NCBI GenBank assembly: GCA_015061905.1
Contig: SUVQ01000006.1
Location: forward strand, 1 to 64,000
From: Verrucomicrobiota bacterium
Lineage (GTDB): Bacteria; Verrucomicrobiota; Verrucomicrobiia; Opitutales; UBA953
Length of the DNA: 64,000 nucleotides
Direction: 5' to 3'
The first letter of the stretch is position 1, and every line of letters begins with the position of its first letter. Shown piece by piece: positions 63,587 to 64,000 of the stretch. The notes beneath the pieces are model-generated. The model had not been told where the DNA came from. It did no database searches and worked only from the letters and a program-made list of their open reading frames with translations. The position numbers were made by a program, and so were the translations under genes.

Positions 63587-64000
63587 ATGAAAAACGTTTT
63601 TTCTCCCGCCTTCATTTCCGGCATTCTCGCCGCCGTAATCGCGACCTCCTGCGCGCCCGTTTCTTCGGAATCCGCCAAAACGGCTGAACCTGCCTCGCAA
63701 ACGCAAGAAGAACGCGTTCCCGCGCCGACGACAAAGGCGAGCGGGAAAATCGAAGTGCTTTCCCGACACGACACCAACGCCGTTTTCCAAGGTGCACGCC
63801 GCCACGTTTGCATGGGTCGCTCCATGCTTTGCCCGGACCGTTGCGGACATTCGGGAACGCTCGCTGTTTTCAAAATTGAAAATTACAATAAATACGAGCA
63901 ATTCGGAAAATACGGAGACCCGCAGACCGACGAATTTATTTTCATGCTCAAATCCACAACGGGGGAAAGCGATGTCCCGCCTGCCCTTGCCGAAAAAATC
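63587..64000 (+). CDS. Lipoprotein with Cys-rich centre, truncated by window end
   Basis: 138 codons are visible and the frame is still open. The leader ends VIATSC (lipobox, Cys about 22), followed by a Ser/Ala/Thr-rich tether. A segment with C-x5-C-x3-C (near residues 76-86, CMGRSMLC, RCGHSG) precedes a strand-rich region (TLAVFKIENYNKYEQFGKYGD). No family recognised. The Cys spacing suggests metal or haem binding or disulphides. Confidence 0.7.
   Translation, partial: MKNVFSPAFISGILAAVIATSCAPVSSESAKTAEPASQTQEERVPAPTTKASGKIEVLSRHDTNAVFQGARRHVCMGRSMLCPDRCGHSGTLAVFKIENYNKYEQFGKYGDPQTDEFIFMLKSTTGESDVPPALAEKI

Overview
The window reads as a stretch of bacterial chromosome, most likely Verrucomicrobiota and probably an Opitutae/Puniceicoccales-type, host-associated member. 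The assignment rests on a very large pseudopilin-headed protein of the Verru_Chthon cassette A type, lipid A genes (lpxK and an LpxL/glycosyltransferase fusion), many exported lipoproteins, and few convincing Shine-Dalgarno sequences. It is inferred from gene content only. There is no rRNA, CRISPR array, transposase or prophage. RNA genes are one tRNA-Gly and one tmRNA.

Layout. 1-1327 holds a Na/Pi cotransporter cut by the left edge, with a Pho-box-like triple repeat upstream. 1669-2094 is an RRM protein. 2184-3819 is a SpoU methyltransferase whose 5' end has been invaded by a zeta-toxin module, leaving a 42-bp duplication. 3914-9997 is the Verru_Chthon-type gene followed by two paralogous exported proteins. 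10263-16003 holds recO, recJ, a PerR/Fur regulator, HIT and DUF192 proteins and a histidine kinase. 16302-25325 holds a CrtI-like oxidoreductase, tsaD, a DEAD-box helicase, two exported ClpP-like proteases, a HAD phosphatase, a DMT exporter and a nitroreductase. 25426-28779 is hisS-rimO with two tiny membrane proteins.

28796-38630 is a long minus-strand block of housekeeping genes (nrnA-like, der, an oxidoreductase, rlmN, rph, an AmgK-like kinase, ybeY, a PgpH-like protein). 38816-41386 holds an NtrC-type regulator, a PstS-like protein and tRNA-Gly. 41447-45589 holds a frameshifted flavin reductase, the LpxL-GT9 fusion, pyrB and ssrA. 45892-54991 is mostly plus strand: oligopeptidase A, Nudix, FecR-like, a 36-residue basic protein, agmatine deiminase, dut, truB, an MntP-like pump and DUF2147. 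55053-64000 holds leuB, a GH20 hexosaminidase, panD, lpxK, a TPR protein, a SIS isomerase, a GH16 glucanase and a truncated lipoprotein.

The most striking signal is not a gene. The 8-mer CGGGAACG (complement CGTTCCCG) occurs about four times per kilobase on both strands, inside genes in all reading frames, in intergenic DNA, in the tmRNA, and as inverted pairs that form transcription terminators. This resembles the DNA-uptake sequences of Neisseriaceae/Pasteurellaceae or cyanobacterial HIP1, and I know of no description of it in this group. Other notable items are the zeta module insertion, two related palindromic elements placed between divergent gene pairs, the tandem exported ClpP-like proteases, and the candidate Pho box.
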